Shown in pieces: positions 7,942 to 17,010 of a stretch of DNA of 64,000 nucleotides. The stretch is from a virus. The notes below the pieces were generated by a model. It was given only the letters and a program-made list of their open reading frames with translations, was not told the DNA's origin and searched no databases. Position 1 is the stretch's first letter; each line of letters begins with the position of its first letter. The translations under genes and the position numbers were made by a program. The stretch lies in the IMG/VR virus record IMGVR_UViG_3300009506_000122, positions 1 to 64,000 of that record; one strand, 5' to 3'.

Positions 7942-9040
7942 AAAGGACGAGCTTCTTAAAATTTTAGAGATTTCCCGAATGGCTGTCGCTGGTTCAGATC
8001 ATCTTGAACAGCTTGGTCACTTTATCTTTGGGGGCGAAAATCTAATCACCTTCAACAATCGCCTGCTTATTTACTATCCATTCGAGACTGACTTTCAATG
8101 CTCTGTTGAATCCGAATTGTTTTACAAACAGATGCAGAAGTACAAGACCGCTGAGATTGAAATTCTTCTGAAAGGAAATCGTCTCGAAGTAGAGGGAAAG
8201 TTAGAGACCGCCAAGCTCGCTGTCACTCTCGAACAAGACAAAGAGATTTTCGGGATCATCGACACCATTCGGGATGAACAATTAAAGGTTGGGTATGTAA
8301 AAGTACCTACCGACTTTGCTAAAGCTGTTGATTTATGCTCCTACTCAGCGTCTAAGAACGCCGCAGATGGAACACTATGCTGTGTCTGTATTAGCGGAAA
8401 TACTGTCATGTCTACCGACAATTACCGAGCAACCCAATACACTTTGGAATCTGAAATGTCACCGAAAGACATACTACTGGACGCTCGAATCGCTAATGAG
8501 ATCAAGCGTTTCCAGATGAACGAGTTTGGTATTGGCGAAAACTGGTTGCACTTCAAGAATGAAGGTGGTGTAGTACTGAGCGCACGTCAGATATTTGGGG
8601 ACTACATGGACATCAGTTCCGCTTTTGATTTTGAAGGTAAGCGAATGAAATTACCAGACCAGACTTTAGAAGTCCTTGACTTCGTTAGTCCAGTTATTGC
8701 TAATGAACAACAGCTTGAAAGGAAAGCGTCAATCGTTATCAAAAACGGTGTGCTTACTGCTTGTGTTGACACTAACCGAGCTTGTGTAGAGAAAGGCGTT
8801 GAACTGATAGAACGGTATAAAGACTTGGATATGACGTTTGTTATTAACGTTGACTTTTTTAAGAATATCCTCGAACACACGTCTACCATGATATACGACA
8901 TAAATTCCGGTAGAGCGATGTTCAGGTCTAAAAACTTTAAACATTGTATTAGAATGATGCCAGAGATCAACACTCCAGAACAAGCTAAAGCCGCTGTCGA
9001 AGCAAGTGGGGAAGTTGAAGATGATGATATTCCTTTTTAA
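7931..9040 (+). CDS. dnaN: DNA polymerase sliding clamp (beta-clamp-like) ending in an SSB-type tip
   Basis: 369 residues, the usual length of a bacterial beta clamp; AAGGAGAG precedes the ATG. The fold is suggested by the three-part layout and segments such as GNTVMSTDNYRATQY and VKVPTDFAKAVDLC, which resemble DnaN repeats. It would tether the polymerase at 9139 and be loaded by the product of 12075. The oddity is the C-terminus: VEDDDIPF. This acidic tip ending DDDIPF is the classic C-terminal peptide of bacterial single-stranded DNA-binding proteins, which recruits partner proteins. It is not a known feature of clamps. Confidence 0.85.
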   Translation: MRIKKDELLKILEISRMAVAGSDHLEQLGHFIFGGENLITFNNRLLIYYPFETDFQCSVESELFYKQMQKYKTAEIEILLKGNRLEVEGKLETAKLAVTLEQDKEIFGIIDTIRDEQLKVGYVKVPTDFAKAVDLCSYSASKNAADGTLCCVCISGNTVMSTDNYRATQYTLESEMSPKDILLDARIANEIKRFQMNEFGIGENWLHFKNEGGVVLSARQIFGDYMDISSAFDFEGKRMKLPDQTLEVLDFVSPVIANEQQLERKASIVIKNGVLTACVDTNRACVEKGVELIERYKDLDMTFVINVDFFKNILEHTSTMIYDINSGRAMFRSKNFKHCIRMMPEINTPEQAKAAVEASGEVEDDDIPF

Positions 9041-9185
9041 TTGGTTAGAAAGTCCTTTACCTGACTATATTTGTAAGGTGGATTTGTTTTACTTTGCGTT
9101 AATCTGTTTAGCTTTAGGAGTTTTTATAGGTACTCGTTATGGAAGGTTTTTTCACAAGAGACGAAATAGAGAGGAACGCAGTTAG
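9021..9185 (+). CDS. candidate small membrane protein overlapping clamp and polymerase genes
   Basis: 54 residues. The ATG at 9021 follows GGGGAAG by six bases. The predicted peptide has a hydrophobic helix DLFYFALICLALGVFIGTRY followed by a strongly basic tail (RFFHKRRNREER), a typical single-span, positive-inside membrane protein. It fills the 98-base gap between the clamp stop and the polymerase start and overlaps both in another frame. No family is recognised. The ribosome site and topology support it, but the overlap keeps confidence moderate. Confidence 0.42.
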   Translation: MMIFLFNWLESPLPDYICKVDLFYFALICLALGVFIGTRYGRFFHKRRNREERS

Positions 9186-11748
9186 ACGTATTGACGCTGA
9201 CTCCGCATGTCTCGAATGTGGTCTATACACTAAATGCAAATCACCTAAGATGGAAGTACATGGTGAAGGCAAGTTAAATTGTCTGCTACTTGCAGAAGCT
9301 CCTGGGGGAGAAGAAGACGAGTATGGTCAACAACTTGTGGGACCTACTGGTAGTTTCTTTAAGAACAGGCTTTTAAAGAATCGCTTTTACTTGAAGACTG
9401 ACTTTTGGAGATTAAACGCAGTTAATTGCAGACCAACCACACCCAAAGGTACAAACAGAACTCCTACCACACATGAGATCGATTGTTGTAGACCAATGGT
9501 AATGGATACAATCGAAAAACTAAAGCCAAAATTTATCTGGCCGATGGGAGGTATAGCTCTTGAATCTTTGTTTAGCCAAGATTTTAAACGCTTGTCAATA
9601 GGTAGATGGCGTGGAACGTTTATACCAGATCAACAATACCAATGTTGGATTATGCCCCTATACCATCCCTCTTACCCTAACCGAGATAAATCAAACAGAA
9701 ACTTAAACGCCTTCTACGATCACGATTTAAAAAGAGCCCTCGATTTTGTTAGAGTGCAAACACCTCTTGATTTTCCAATATATCCTAATGGTAAAAAGAA
9801 TGTGGACGTTGTAACTGACTTTGATTCTATCATTTCGGCTCTCGATCACATATACAATAGTGCTAACCTTATACATATTGACTACGAGACTACTGGCTTA
9901 AAACCATATATACCAGGACACCGTATAGCATCGACAGCTATATCTATATTGGATAGAGTTATAGCTTTTCCTTATGAATATGGTTCATTTTTCACCAATA
10001 AACAAAGACTAAAAATAAAACGTGGTCTAAGAAAGATATGGAAAAATGAGAACATTAGAAAAGTGGCTCATAATGCTAAGTTTGAGCATATTTGGACTAC
10101 TACAATTCTCGATGTTGTGCCTGCTAATTGGTATTGGTGTACTCTACAAGGAGCTCATATCCAAGACAATCGACAGGCTTGGCCTTCGTTGAAGTTTCAA
10201 ACGTATATACACTTTGGTCAACGTGGTTGGGGGAAGAGTGTCAATAAATACCTTGAAGCGACAGATGGCCCATTTAACAACGTTGACAAATGTCCCTTGT
10301 CTGATCTGCTGTTATACAATGGACTTGATGTTTATTGGACTAACATGTTGCATCAGAAGCAGGAAGAATTTTATAATCATCCAGATAATAGTAGATTAAA
10401 GTTTGCCTTCGATTTGTTTAATGAAGGAAGCATTGTGCTTGCAGACGTTCAAAATAATGGAGTACATGTAGATGAGGAGTATTGTCATGCAGAACAAGAA
10501 AGATTCCAAAAGAGAATTGTCGTCATTGAAAAACGTATTTCTGGAAGCAAAGAGGCTAAACTCTTTGAGAGAAGAACGGGCCGCACTCTTTCCCTCAAAG
10601 ATAAAGACTACTCGGACAATGATTTACAAACATTGTTTTATGATATACTTAATCTCGGTCCTGAAAAGAAAGAGGGTCAACCAGCTCCTCCCAGAAAAGT
10701 GGACGAAGAAACTCTCCAAGATTTTGAATCAGAAGTTGCTGATCTCGTACTTAAACGTAGGAAGTTTAGGAAGATTGAAGGAACATATCTCGCACAATTC
10801 ATAAGGGAAACATATTATGGTATTATGTATCCTTGGTATGATCTTATTATTCCTGTATCATATCGTGGTTCGTCACATGATCCCAACTTTCAAAACATTC
10901 CCAAGAGAGACGAGCAAGCTAAAAAGGCTACCCGTAGAGCTATCATACCAAGTCCGGGTAATCAGTTATTAGAGTCTGACTTCTCTGGCATTGAGGTTTG
11001 TATAAATGCTTGCTACAATCAAGACCCAACGCTTATCGCTAACGTTACCGATCCGACTCAAGATATGCACAGAGATACAGCCGCTGATCTTTGGATGATA
11101 CCGATAAAAGAAGTCCACAAGAAAGTGAGATTCTATGCAAAGAACCAGTGGGTGTTTCCTCAGTTTTATGGTAGCTATTATGTTCAATGTGCTAAAAATC
11201 TTTGGCGCACAGCTAAACGGGAAGAATTAAAAACAAATTCTGGTAAACCCTTGCTTGACATTATGCGCTCGAAGGGTATAACTACTTACTCACAGTTTGA
11301 AGATCATTGTAAGGGAGTAGAAAGGAGCTTCTGGCAGGAACGATTCAAAGTTTATGCACAGTGGAAAAATGATATTCAACGCACTTATCAGAATCAAGGC
11401 TTCATAGAAACATTTCTCGGATTTCAATTCAAAACATATATGGGTAGGAACGAGTGTACTAACTATCCAGCTCAAGGTACAGCCTTTCACATTTTACTAT
11501 GGACTCTGATTCAAGTCCATAAAGAGATCAAAAAAAGACAAATGAAATCAAAGATCATAGGTCAGATTCACGATAGTATGATTACCGATGCTGTGCCGAG
11601 TGAAGTAAATGACCTAATCAAGATCATTGATTTTTATGGAACAAAGCGCACCGTTGAAACTTTTAAGTGGATATCGGTGCCTTTGAAGATCGACCACGAA
11701 CTGACTGGTGTAAACGAAAGTTGGTATCTAAAGAAGGAGGTGAAGTAA
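9139..11748 (+). CDS. family A DNA polymerase with N-terminal uracil-DNA glycosylase domain
   Basis: 869 residues in three parts. Residues 1-210 match family 4 (iron-sulfur) uracil-DNA glycosylases: Cys24/27/33, AEAPGGEEDEYGQQLVGPTG (52-71), NCRPTTPKGTNRTPTTHEID with following Cys, and LYHPSYP (184-190). Residues about 240-430 carry a 3'-5' exonuclease beginning HIDYETTGL (Asp248, Glu250). The polymerase palm shows SDFSGIEV (about 613-620) and QIHDSM (about 808-813). It copies the phage genome with the clamp and clamp loader nearby. A glycosylase-like N-domain is also reported for SPO1-type polymerases; whether it excises uracil here or only senses it is not visible. Confidence 0.9.
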   Translation: MEGFFTRDEIERNAVRRIDADSACLECGLYTKCKSPKMEVHGEGKLNCLLLAEAPGGEEDEYGQQLVGPTGSFFKNRLLKNRFYLKTDFWRLNAVNCRPTTPKGTNRTPTTHEIDCCRPMVMDTIEKLKPKFIWPMGGIALESLFSQDFKRLSIGRWRGTFIPDQQYQCWIMPLYHPSYPNRDKSNRNLNAFYDHDLKRALDFVRVQTPLDFPIYPNGKKNVDVVTDFDSIISALDHIYNSANLIHIDYETTGLKPYIPGHRIASTAISILDRVIAFPYEYGSFFTNKQRLKIKRGLRKIWKNENIRKVAHNAKFEHIWTTTILDVVPANWYWCTLQGAHIQDNRQAWPSLKFQTYIHFGQRGWGKSVNKYLEATDGPFNNVDKCPLSDLLLYNGLDVYWTNMLHQKQEEFYNHPDNSRLKFAFDLFNEGSIVLADVQNNGVHVDEEYCHAEQERFQKRIVVIEKRISGSKEAKLFERRTGRTLSLKDKDYSDNDLQTLFYDILNLGPEKKEGQPAPPRKVDEETLQDFESEVADLVLKRRKFRKIEGTYLAQFIRETYYGIMYPWYDLIIPVSYRGSSHDPNFQNIPKRDEQAKKATRRAIIPSPGNQLLESDFSGIEVCINACYNQDPTLIANVTDPTQDMHRDTAADLWMIPIKEVHKKVRFYAKNQWVFPQFYGSYYVQCAKNLWRTAKREELKTNSGKPLLDIMRSKGITTYSQFEDHCKGVERSFWQERFKVYAQWKNDIQRTYQNQGFIETFLGFQFKTYMGRNECTNYPAQGTAFHILLWTLIQVHKEIKKRQMKSKIIGQIHDSMITDAVPSEVNDLIKIIDFYGTKRTVETFKWISVPLKIDHELTGVNESWYLKKEVK

Positions 11749-11749
11749 T

Positions 11750-12073
11750 ATGCCTGGTAAAGGTACTAAGAGTGACGATTATAGCCACAATGCTTGGGTT
11801 ACGGTAAATGGTAAGCCGTGTTACGTTCAGCGTACCATTTTGTTCCAACCTGACAGCATTTCGTTTCCTGAAAAGTATCGAAACAAGCTCCCGTGCTTAG
11901 TCAAGATAGAGCAGGAGTACAAACGTGGCCCGCATAAAGGTGAACCGATGTATCCTGACCTTTACATGTTGCGGGAACACAACATTCTAACTAAAAATCT
12001 CCAGCTCATTCAAAGACGTAAATGTGATGGTTGGGTAATTCCTATTAACGAGTTAGAGAAAGCGAGGGTGTAA
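11750..12073 (+). CDS. small hypothetical protein between polymerase and clamp loader
   Basis: 107 residues, with AAGGAGGTG upstream inside the polymerase 3' end. It is rich in basic and aromatic residues (YVQRTILFQPDSISFP, KIEQEYKRGPHKGEPMYPDLY). No family is recognised. Position within the replisome block suggests an accessory replication role. It ends two bases before the clamp loader start. Confidence 0.72.
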   Translation: MPGKGTKSDDYSHNAWVTVNGKPCYVQRTILFQPDSISFPEKYRNKLPCLVKIEQEYKRGPHKGEPMYPDLYMLREHNILTKNLQLIQRRKCDGWVIPINELEKARV

Positions 12074-12074
12074 G

Positions 12075-13037
12075 ATGGCATTACAGCACGAGTATAGACC
12101 CGATTCGTTGGATTCATTCTTCGGGAATGATGTAACAATCAAAGCCGTGAAGTCTGCGGTAATGAGAGAACAGCCCCCGAAGTCATATTTAATCACAGGA
12201 CCTTCTGGTTGCGGCAAGACTACTTTAGCATACATCATTCGTGATTTGCTCGGCTGTACTCCAAGTGCCTTTCACGAGTTTGATGCTTCCGCTGATAGAG
12301 GTATTGACAAAATCAGAAAAATAAAGGAAGAATCTAAACTGCTTCCTATGACGGGGAATATACTTGTGCTGTTTTTTGACGAGTGCCATCAGATCACAGG
12401 AGCCGCTCAAGAAGCTATGTTGAAGCTACTTGAAGACCCTCCACCTCATGTGTTTTTAATACTTGCAACAACTGAACCAACTAAACTAAAAGATACTATT
12501 ATCCGACGTTGCACCCAGTTCGTGGTTGATCGATTAGACAGAACTAAAACCATTGAGTTGTTGACTCAGATAGCAGAAGCAGAGGGAAAAACTTGGCATA
12601 CTAAGAGACTGTATAGTAAAATATACAAAGTATGTTGGGGCAGTCCTGGTCAAGCAGTTAAGTTGCTCGATCAGGTCTTAGATATGAAGGATGAAGATTT
12701 AGCTATCGAAGCCCTTGCAAGTGTCACCTTTGATGAAACCCTTATCATTGATATTTGTAGGATGCTTACAAATAAAAGCGTTAAAGCCAAAGATAAATGG
12801 GAAAAGATTCGTGAGATGCTTAAAAAATTCAAGGGAGATGCAGAGTCAGCACGTCTTGCCATTCTCGGCTACCTAAATGCAATCTTGTTAAATACCGGAA
12901 GCATAATGATTGCAAAAGTTATGCAGTTATTCCTTGATTCATTTATGCACCAAGGGAAAGCTGGACTAACACTTGCTTTATTCTATGCTTGTCAAGACTT
13001 TGCGGATATGGAAGAAAAATCTCGTCAGCGAAAATAA
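12075..13037 (+). CDS. clamp loader ATPase (DnaX/RFC-like)
   Basis: 320 residues. It opens with HEYRPDSLDSFFGND, the RFC/DnaX box II-like start, then Walker A TGPSGCGKTT (41-50), Walker B FFDECH (100-105), sensor 1 ATTEP and a TIIRRC segment that matches the SRC arginine-finger region. Only one loader subunit is visible, so a homomeric or two-gene loader (as T4 gp44/gp62) is possible; a second subunit might be one of the unknown neighbours. It would load the clamp from 7931. Confidence 0.88.
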   Translation: MALQHEYRPDSLDSFFGNDVTIKAVKSAVMREQPPKSYLITGPSGCGKTTLAYIIRDLLGCTPSAFHEFDASADRGIDKIRKIKEESKLLPMTGNILVLFFDECHQITGAAQEAMLKLLEDPPPHVFLILATTEPTKLKDTIIRRCTQFVVDRLDRTKTIELLTQIAEAEGKTWHTKRLYSKIYKVCWGSPGQAVKLLDQVLDMKDEDLAIEALASVTFDETLIIDICRMLTNKSVKAKDKWEKIREMLKKFKGDAESARLAILGYLNAILLNTGSIMIAKVMQLFLDSFMHQGKAGLTLALFYACQDFADMEEKSRQRK

Positions 13038-13078
13038 CGCTTGACAAAATACGTTTAGAAGTGCTTTAAGGGGTAATT

Positions 13079-13597
13079 ATGAACAACGAAGACAACTATG
13101 AATTTGAGGATGATTTATTCATTGACCTGAATCGACTTGAATGGGAAGCTGGTCGTCAAGCTAATCTGTTTGGTAAGTGGGCTAAACGCTGGGCTCATGC
13201 TACCAAAAAAAGAGATAGGATCAATGAGCGAGTCAAAACAAAAAGAAGTGAACTTATCCTATACCTTCGTCAAAACTTCAAAGACGAAGGCTTTTCATCT
13301 GTACCTACCGGTCCACAAATCGAAGCATTTTATAGAGCGGATCAGGAATACAGGGTTTTAAAGCGAAAGGCTGTCGATGCTGAGTATGAGGTTAATATGC
13401 TCTGGATAGCTATGCGCTCGTTTGAGCATAAAAGATCAATGATTCAGGTTGAGGAAAAACTTTATGCTCAAGATTACTTTAGCACTCCCTATGAAGTCCG
13501 AGAGTTTAATGAAAAAGTCGAAAAAGAAATGGAAGATGCTCAGGACAACGCATTAGGGGATACTGATAGAATACCTAAAAAACTTGTAAGGAGGTAA
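13079..13597 (+). CDS. hypothetical coiled-coil protein with C-terminal KLVRR
   Basis: 172 residues, strongly charged and probably mostly helical. It stands directly before the ssDNA-binding protein. The last residues are KKLVRR; the codons for VRR (GTAAGGAGG) also form the ribosome site of the next gene. The same peptide ends or starts several other proteins in this window, some with other codons. A gene adjacent to the ssDNA-binding protein could be a mediator or helicase loader as in T4, but no motif proves it. Confidence 0.72.
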   Translation: MNNEDNYEFEDDLFIDLNRLEWEAGRQANLFGKWAKRWAHATKKRDRINERVKTKRSELILYLRQNFKDEGFSSVPTGPQIEAFYRADQEYRVLKRKAVDAEYEVNMLWIAMRSFEHKRSMIQVEEKLYAQDYFSTPYEVREFNEKVEKEMEDAQDNALGDTDRIPKKLVRR

Positions 13598-13602
13598 GTG
13601 TT

Positions 13603-14853
13603 ATGGGACTACCAAGACGCACCAAAGGATTTAGAGACAGAGCGGAAGAAGAAAAACAGTCCATGCAAAAAGATTATGAGGAGTCATACAATACTAAAGA
13701 TGATCGTGGTTTCGCTGTTGGTAGTTACTTCGATCTCGAATTAGTAAAGGAGTTAGGAGTACCAATATGGAGACCTGATATTGGTGACCACATCATAGAT
13801 GTTATCCCCTTCTATGCTGGTTGTCAACATCCATCAAAAGAAGAAGGGCAACTTACCTATAAAGTTGAGTTTTGGGGACACTCACGAATTGGTCCTATGA
13901 ACGACTTTTTTGTTTGTAAGGCTAACACATGGAAACTGCCCGACCCCATCTGCACATGGATGAAGCAAAATTATATAGAGGATAAGAAGAAGTACAACGC
14001 TATCAAGGCTTCAAGACGTTGCGCTTATCTTATCTGGTGCCATGACAATGAAGATCAAGAGAAACTCGGGATTCAGATTTTTGAGGTTAGTCACTATTTC
14101 TTTGAAAAAAAAGTCTCTGAAATATCTAAAAAACCTCGGGGTGGCGGTTTCGTTGACTGGTCACATTACGATACAGGTAGACATGTTTATTGGCAGATAA
14201 GCAAGAGTGGTTCATACGAAGATGCTACCGGAACAAAGCGTGACAGTATTGAATACGGTGGATTTCAGTTGCTACCGAGAGAGAATCCGAAGATACCGGA
14301 TCACATACTTGAACAATCGTTTGCTTTGGATGAAGTTTTAAAGATGCGACCCAGTGATGAGGAAGTTAGTACTGCGTTCTTTGGTACTGCTACTCCCCCA
14401 CCTGTAACAGAAAAACAAGAGACAAGTCGCCTACCTAAAAAGACTGCACTTGAAAGAGCAAGAGAAGCGGCAGAGCAAGAAGCTGAGGGTCCTTCTGATG
14501 AAGATGCCCCCTTCGAAGACTCCCCAAGTCAATCAACACCTTCGGTTGTAAGTGGTACTGAGGAATCACCGGAAATACCACCAGAACCAGAAGACGATGA
14601 ACCACCTCCCGAAGAACCAAAATCGTCAACACGAAAACCAGTTTCTGCGTCTGCTCAAACTGATTATGTTTGTCCCGCATCAGAAGTTGGTGGGGAATTT
14701 GGTGTCACCATCGAACAACTGGATGAATGTGATGATTGTGAAATTTGGGAAGCATGTTCTGACCAGAGTGACTTGTTGAAAACTGGTGGAAGTAAGACAA
14801 CTAAAACAGAAACAGAAGCTCCCAAAAAGGGTGGAAAGTTGGTGCGTAGATAA
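13603..14853 (+). CDS. phage single-stranded DNA-binding protein (T4 gp32-like)
   Basis: 416 residues. The core (about 40-240) contains DIGDHIIDVIPFYAG, FWGHSRIGP and a VCKANTWKLPDPICTW segment, the pattern of phage gp32-like proteins that coat single strands during replication and recombination. After about residue 260 comes a long Pro/Glu/Ser-rich tail, then a Cys-containing module (YVCPASEVGG and CDDCEIWEAC) and the terminal GGKLVRR. Here KLVRR is written AAG TTG GTG CGT AGA and so does not form a ribosome site, unlike its neighbour. The stop overlaps the RecA-like start. Start chosen by AAGGAGG upstream. Confidence 0.82.
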   Translation: MGLPRRTKGFRDRAEEEKQSMQKDYEESYNTKDDRGFAVGSYFDLELVKELGVPIWRPDIGDHIIDVIPFYAGCQHPSKEEGQLTYKVEFWGHSRIGPMNDFFVCKANTWKLPDPICTWMKQNYIEDKKKYNAIKASRRCAYLIWCHDNEDQEKLGIQIFEVSHYFFEKKVSEISKKPRGGGFVDWSHYDTGRHVYWQISKSGSYEDATGTKRDSIEYGGFQLLPRENPKIPDHILEQSFALDEVLKMRPSDEEVSTAFFGTATPPPVTEKQETSRLPKKTALERAREAAEQEAEGPSDEDAPFEDSPSQSTPSVVSGTEESPEIPPEPEDDEPPPEEPKSSTRKPVSASAQTDYVCPASEVGGEFGVTIEQLDECDDCEIWEACSDQSDLLKTGGSKTTKTETEAPKKGGKLVRR

Positions 14854-15992
14854 TGGGTAAACTAATTAAAAGAAGTAGTCCCAGAGAGGAAGAGTCATAC
14901 GGAGATCAAATCTCTGGGACTATCGAAAAAGACGTTGAGGACCTTGAAGACTCTGAGGTTCTTTATTCAAACGCTACCGAGGATTTATTACCTACCGGCT
15001 CCACCCTGTTAAATTGTGCGTGTAGTGATAATCCTCTTGGTGGCTTCGCCCTTGGGACTGTCGTCATTGGTATTGGCGACAGTTCCTCGGGTAAGTCATT
15101 TCTGATGTTAACCGCACTTGCTGAGGCATGCGCTCAACCCCGCTTCGATGATTACGATATGTACTATGACGATGCGGAAGCGGCTTTTAGTTTTGATGCT
15201 AACAAATTGTTTGGAAATGGTTTTATCTATGACGAAAAAACAAATAAAGGACGTGTTTATATGGTTGCAAGCGATACCGTTCAAGAGTTTTATGGAAGAA
15301 TGGTTCAAGCATTAGAAAACAAACGTCCTTTTATTTATGTTCTTGACAGTTATGATTTTCTGACTGAGGAAGAGGAGAAAGCACGTTCGGAAGTAACTCG
15401 TAAGAAAACATACGGGGAGAAGCTGACTAAAAAAGAACAGACAAGTAAGGGTGGATATAAAACTGAAAAAGTAAGAGTATTCGCCGAAGTCTTTAGACGT
15501 TGCAGACGGGAATTAAGGAACACAAAATCTTTGTTCATAGTTATCTTCCAAACAATCGATGCAATCAACGCTCAATTCGTATCTAAAACTCGTAGAGGAG
15601 GTAATGCTCCTAAGTTCGCCGCTTCTCACGAGTTGTGGCTAAGAGTTATTGACAGCTACGCAGATAAAGGTCTTGAGATTGGTATTGATTCTGGAGTTAA
15701 AGTAAAGAAAAACAAAATAACAGGAAAGGTTAGAGAAGTATCTTTTCCAATCTACTATGACTATGGTATAGACGATATTCGATCCTGTGTGGAATTTCTC
15801 GTTGAGCAAGGGTACTGGTCTCTTGATAAACGCACCATAGATTGTAGGCATTTAAACTTCAAAGGTACTATTGATAAAGTGATCGAGCATATTGAAAAAA
15901 ATTCACTTGAAGGCGAACTGAGACGCCATACAGGGATATGTTGGGTAAAAAGAGAAGACTCGGTAAAGATTAACAGAAAAAGGCGCTTCTAA
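14853..15992 (+). CDS. recA: RecA/UvsX-like recombinase
   Basis: 379 residues. Walker A is GIGDSSSGKSF (about 73-83); YYDDAEAAF and FIYVLDSYDFL (Walker B) follow, and IFQTIDAINAQF lies in the L1/L2 region with NAPKFAASHE. It should form filaments on single strands and drive strand exchange, helped by the neighbouring ssDNA-binding protein. The N-terminus begins MGKLIKRSS, a near copy of the KLVRR peptide that ends the preceding protein. It overlaps its neighbours at both ends, so translation is probably coupled. Confidence 0.87.
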   Translation: MGKLIKRSSPREEESYGDQISGTIEKDVEDLEDSEVLYSNATEDLLPTGSTLLNCACSDNPLGGFALGTVVIGIGDSSSGKSFLMLTALAEACAQPRFDDYDMYYDDAEAAFSFDANKLFGNGFIYDEKTNKGRVYMVASDTVQEFYGRMVQALENKRPFIYVLDSYDFLTEEEEKARSEVTRKKTYGEKLTKKEQTSKGGYKTEKVRVFAEVFRRCRRELRNTKSLFIVIFQTIDAINAQFVSKTRRGGNAPKFAASHELWLRVIDSYADKGLEIGIDSGVKVKKNKITGKVREVSFPIYYDYGIDDIRSCVEFLVEQGYWSLDKRTIDCRHLNFKGTIDKVIEHIEKNSLEGELRRHTGICWVKREDSVKINRKRRF

Positions 15993-16123
15993 TGGTTAAT
16001 AAAATTAAGTTGTTAATTCGAAAATGGAAGTTAAAAAGAGGATGGAAGAAGTATATCAAGACACAAGACCCTGAGGAAATTCTAAAAGTGGTACATAAAT
16101 ATCCGGAAGTTTTCAAAAAATGA
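15992..16123 (+). CDS. small basic protein between recombinase and exonuclease
   Basis: 43 residues; too short for most gene finders. The ATG overlaps the recombinase stop (TAATG) and its TGA overlaps the exonuclease start (ATGA), so it is translationally coupled on both sides. The N-terminal half is very basic (LLIRKWKLKRGWKKYIK). No homology is recognised. A DNA- or RNA-binding accessory role is possible. Confidence 0.6.
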   Translation: MVNKIKLLIRKWKLKRGWKKYIKTQDPEEILKVVHKYPEVFKK

Positions 16124-17001
16124 AATTAATTGTTGATTGTCCATACGTCTGTCACAAAGTAAGACACGGAATGAAGGGTGTTGATTTATCATCTGACTCC
16201 CTGCATGTCGAGGTTATCTTTGGCTTTTTGAAACAGTTGCTTATGATCTGCAAGAGGTTTCAAAATGTGGACGATTATATCTTTTGTTGGGACAGTCGTA
16301 AATCGCTGAGACGCAAGGACTACCCTGAGTACAAAGCGAATCGCAGAGACCGAGAGAGAACACCAGAGGAGAAAGAGTTTGACAGATCAACTTTAAATCA
16401 GTTTCAGGAAATAAGACGCTATGTACTCCCGGGTATGGGGTTCGTAAACAATTTTATACAGACGGGAATCGAGAGTGACGATATAATAGCCTCAGTCATT
16501 AAGTTTAATCCTGATAATGAGTACTTGCTTATCACTTCCGACGCTGACATGTACCAACTTCTTGGATATAATCTAAAAATATACAGTCTGCATACTCGAC
16601 AGATTATGGACGCTGAAAAATTCAAAGACAAGTATGGAATCAAACCAAATCAATGGATAGCGGCTAAAGCTATTGGTGGTTGTACTACTGATAATGTCTC
16701 AGGAATTAGGGGTGTCTCAGACCCAGCACACAGCGAAAAATCACTTGCTCTCCAATATCTAAGGGGAGAATTGACTAAAGGTAAGATTTATAAACGTATT
16801 CAATCAGAATATGGACAAGAGATCATTCAACGGAATATGAAATTAATCGCTCTACCGTACTGGAAAACTCAAAAGTTTGAAATCAATAGAAAGTCTCTTT
16901 GGCGCAAAGATTTTAGAAACACTTTCGAGTCCTATGAATTTTATTCTTTTCTGAAGGAAGACGAATTTAGAGTATGGACAAACATAATGAATCTAAATTA
17001 A
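16120..17001 (+). CDS. 5'-3' exonuclease / flap nuclease (T4 RNase H/T5 exonuclease-like)
   Basis: 293 residues. FCWDSRKSLRRKDYPEYKANR (about 65-85) is the signature of polymerase I-type 5' nucleases; IESDDIIAS and LLITSDADMYQLL supply the acidic metal ligands; a helix-hairpin-helix-like AKAIGGCTTDNVSGIRGV follows. It would remove RNA primers and flaps on the lagging strand, which the fused polymerase cannot do because it lacks this domain. It starts inside the preceding small gene. Confidence 0.88.
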   Translation: MKLIVDCPYVCHKVRHGMKGVDLSSDSLHVEVIFGFLKQLLMICKRFQNVDDYIFCWDSRKSLRRKDYPEYKANRRDRERTPEEKEFDRSTLNQFQEIRRYVLPGMGFVNNFIQTGIESDDIIASVIKFNPDNEYLLITSDADMYQLLGYNLKIYSLHTRQIMDAEKFKDKYGIKPNQWIAAKAIGGCTTDNVSGIRGVSDPAHSEKSLALQYLRGELTKGKIYKRIQSEYGQEIIQRNMKLIALPYWKTQKFEINRKSLWRKDFRNTFESYEFYSFLKEDEFRVWTNIMNLN

Positions 17002-17010
17002 GGGGATATC

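Noticed and set aside
13041-13069. TTGACA with CTTTAA 17 bases later before the gene at 13079
   Set aside because: The -10 matches poorly and the gap is only 41 bases; not enough to call a promoter.
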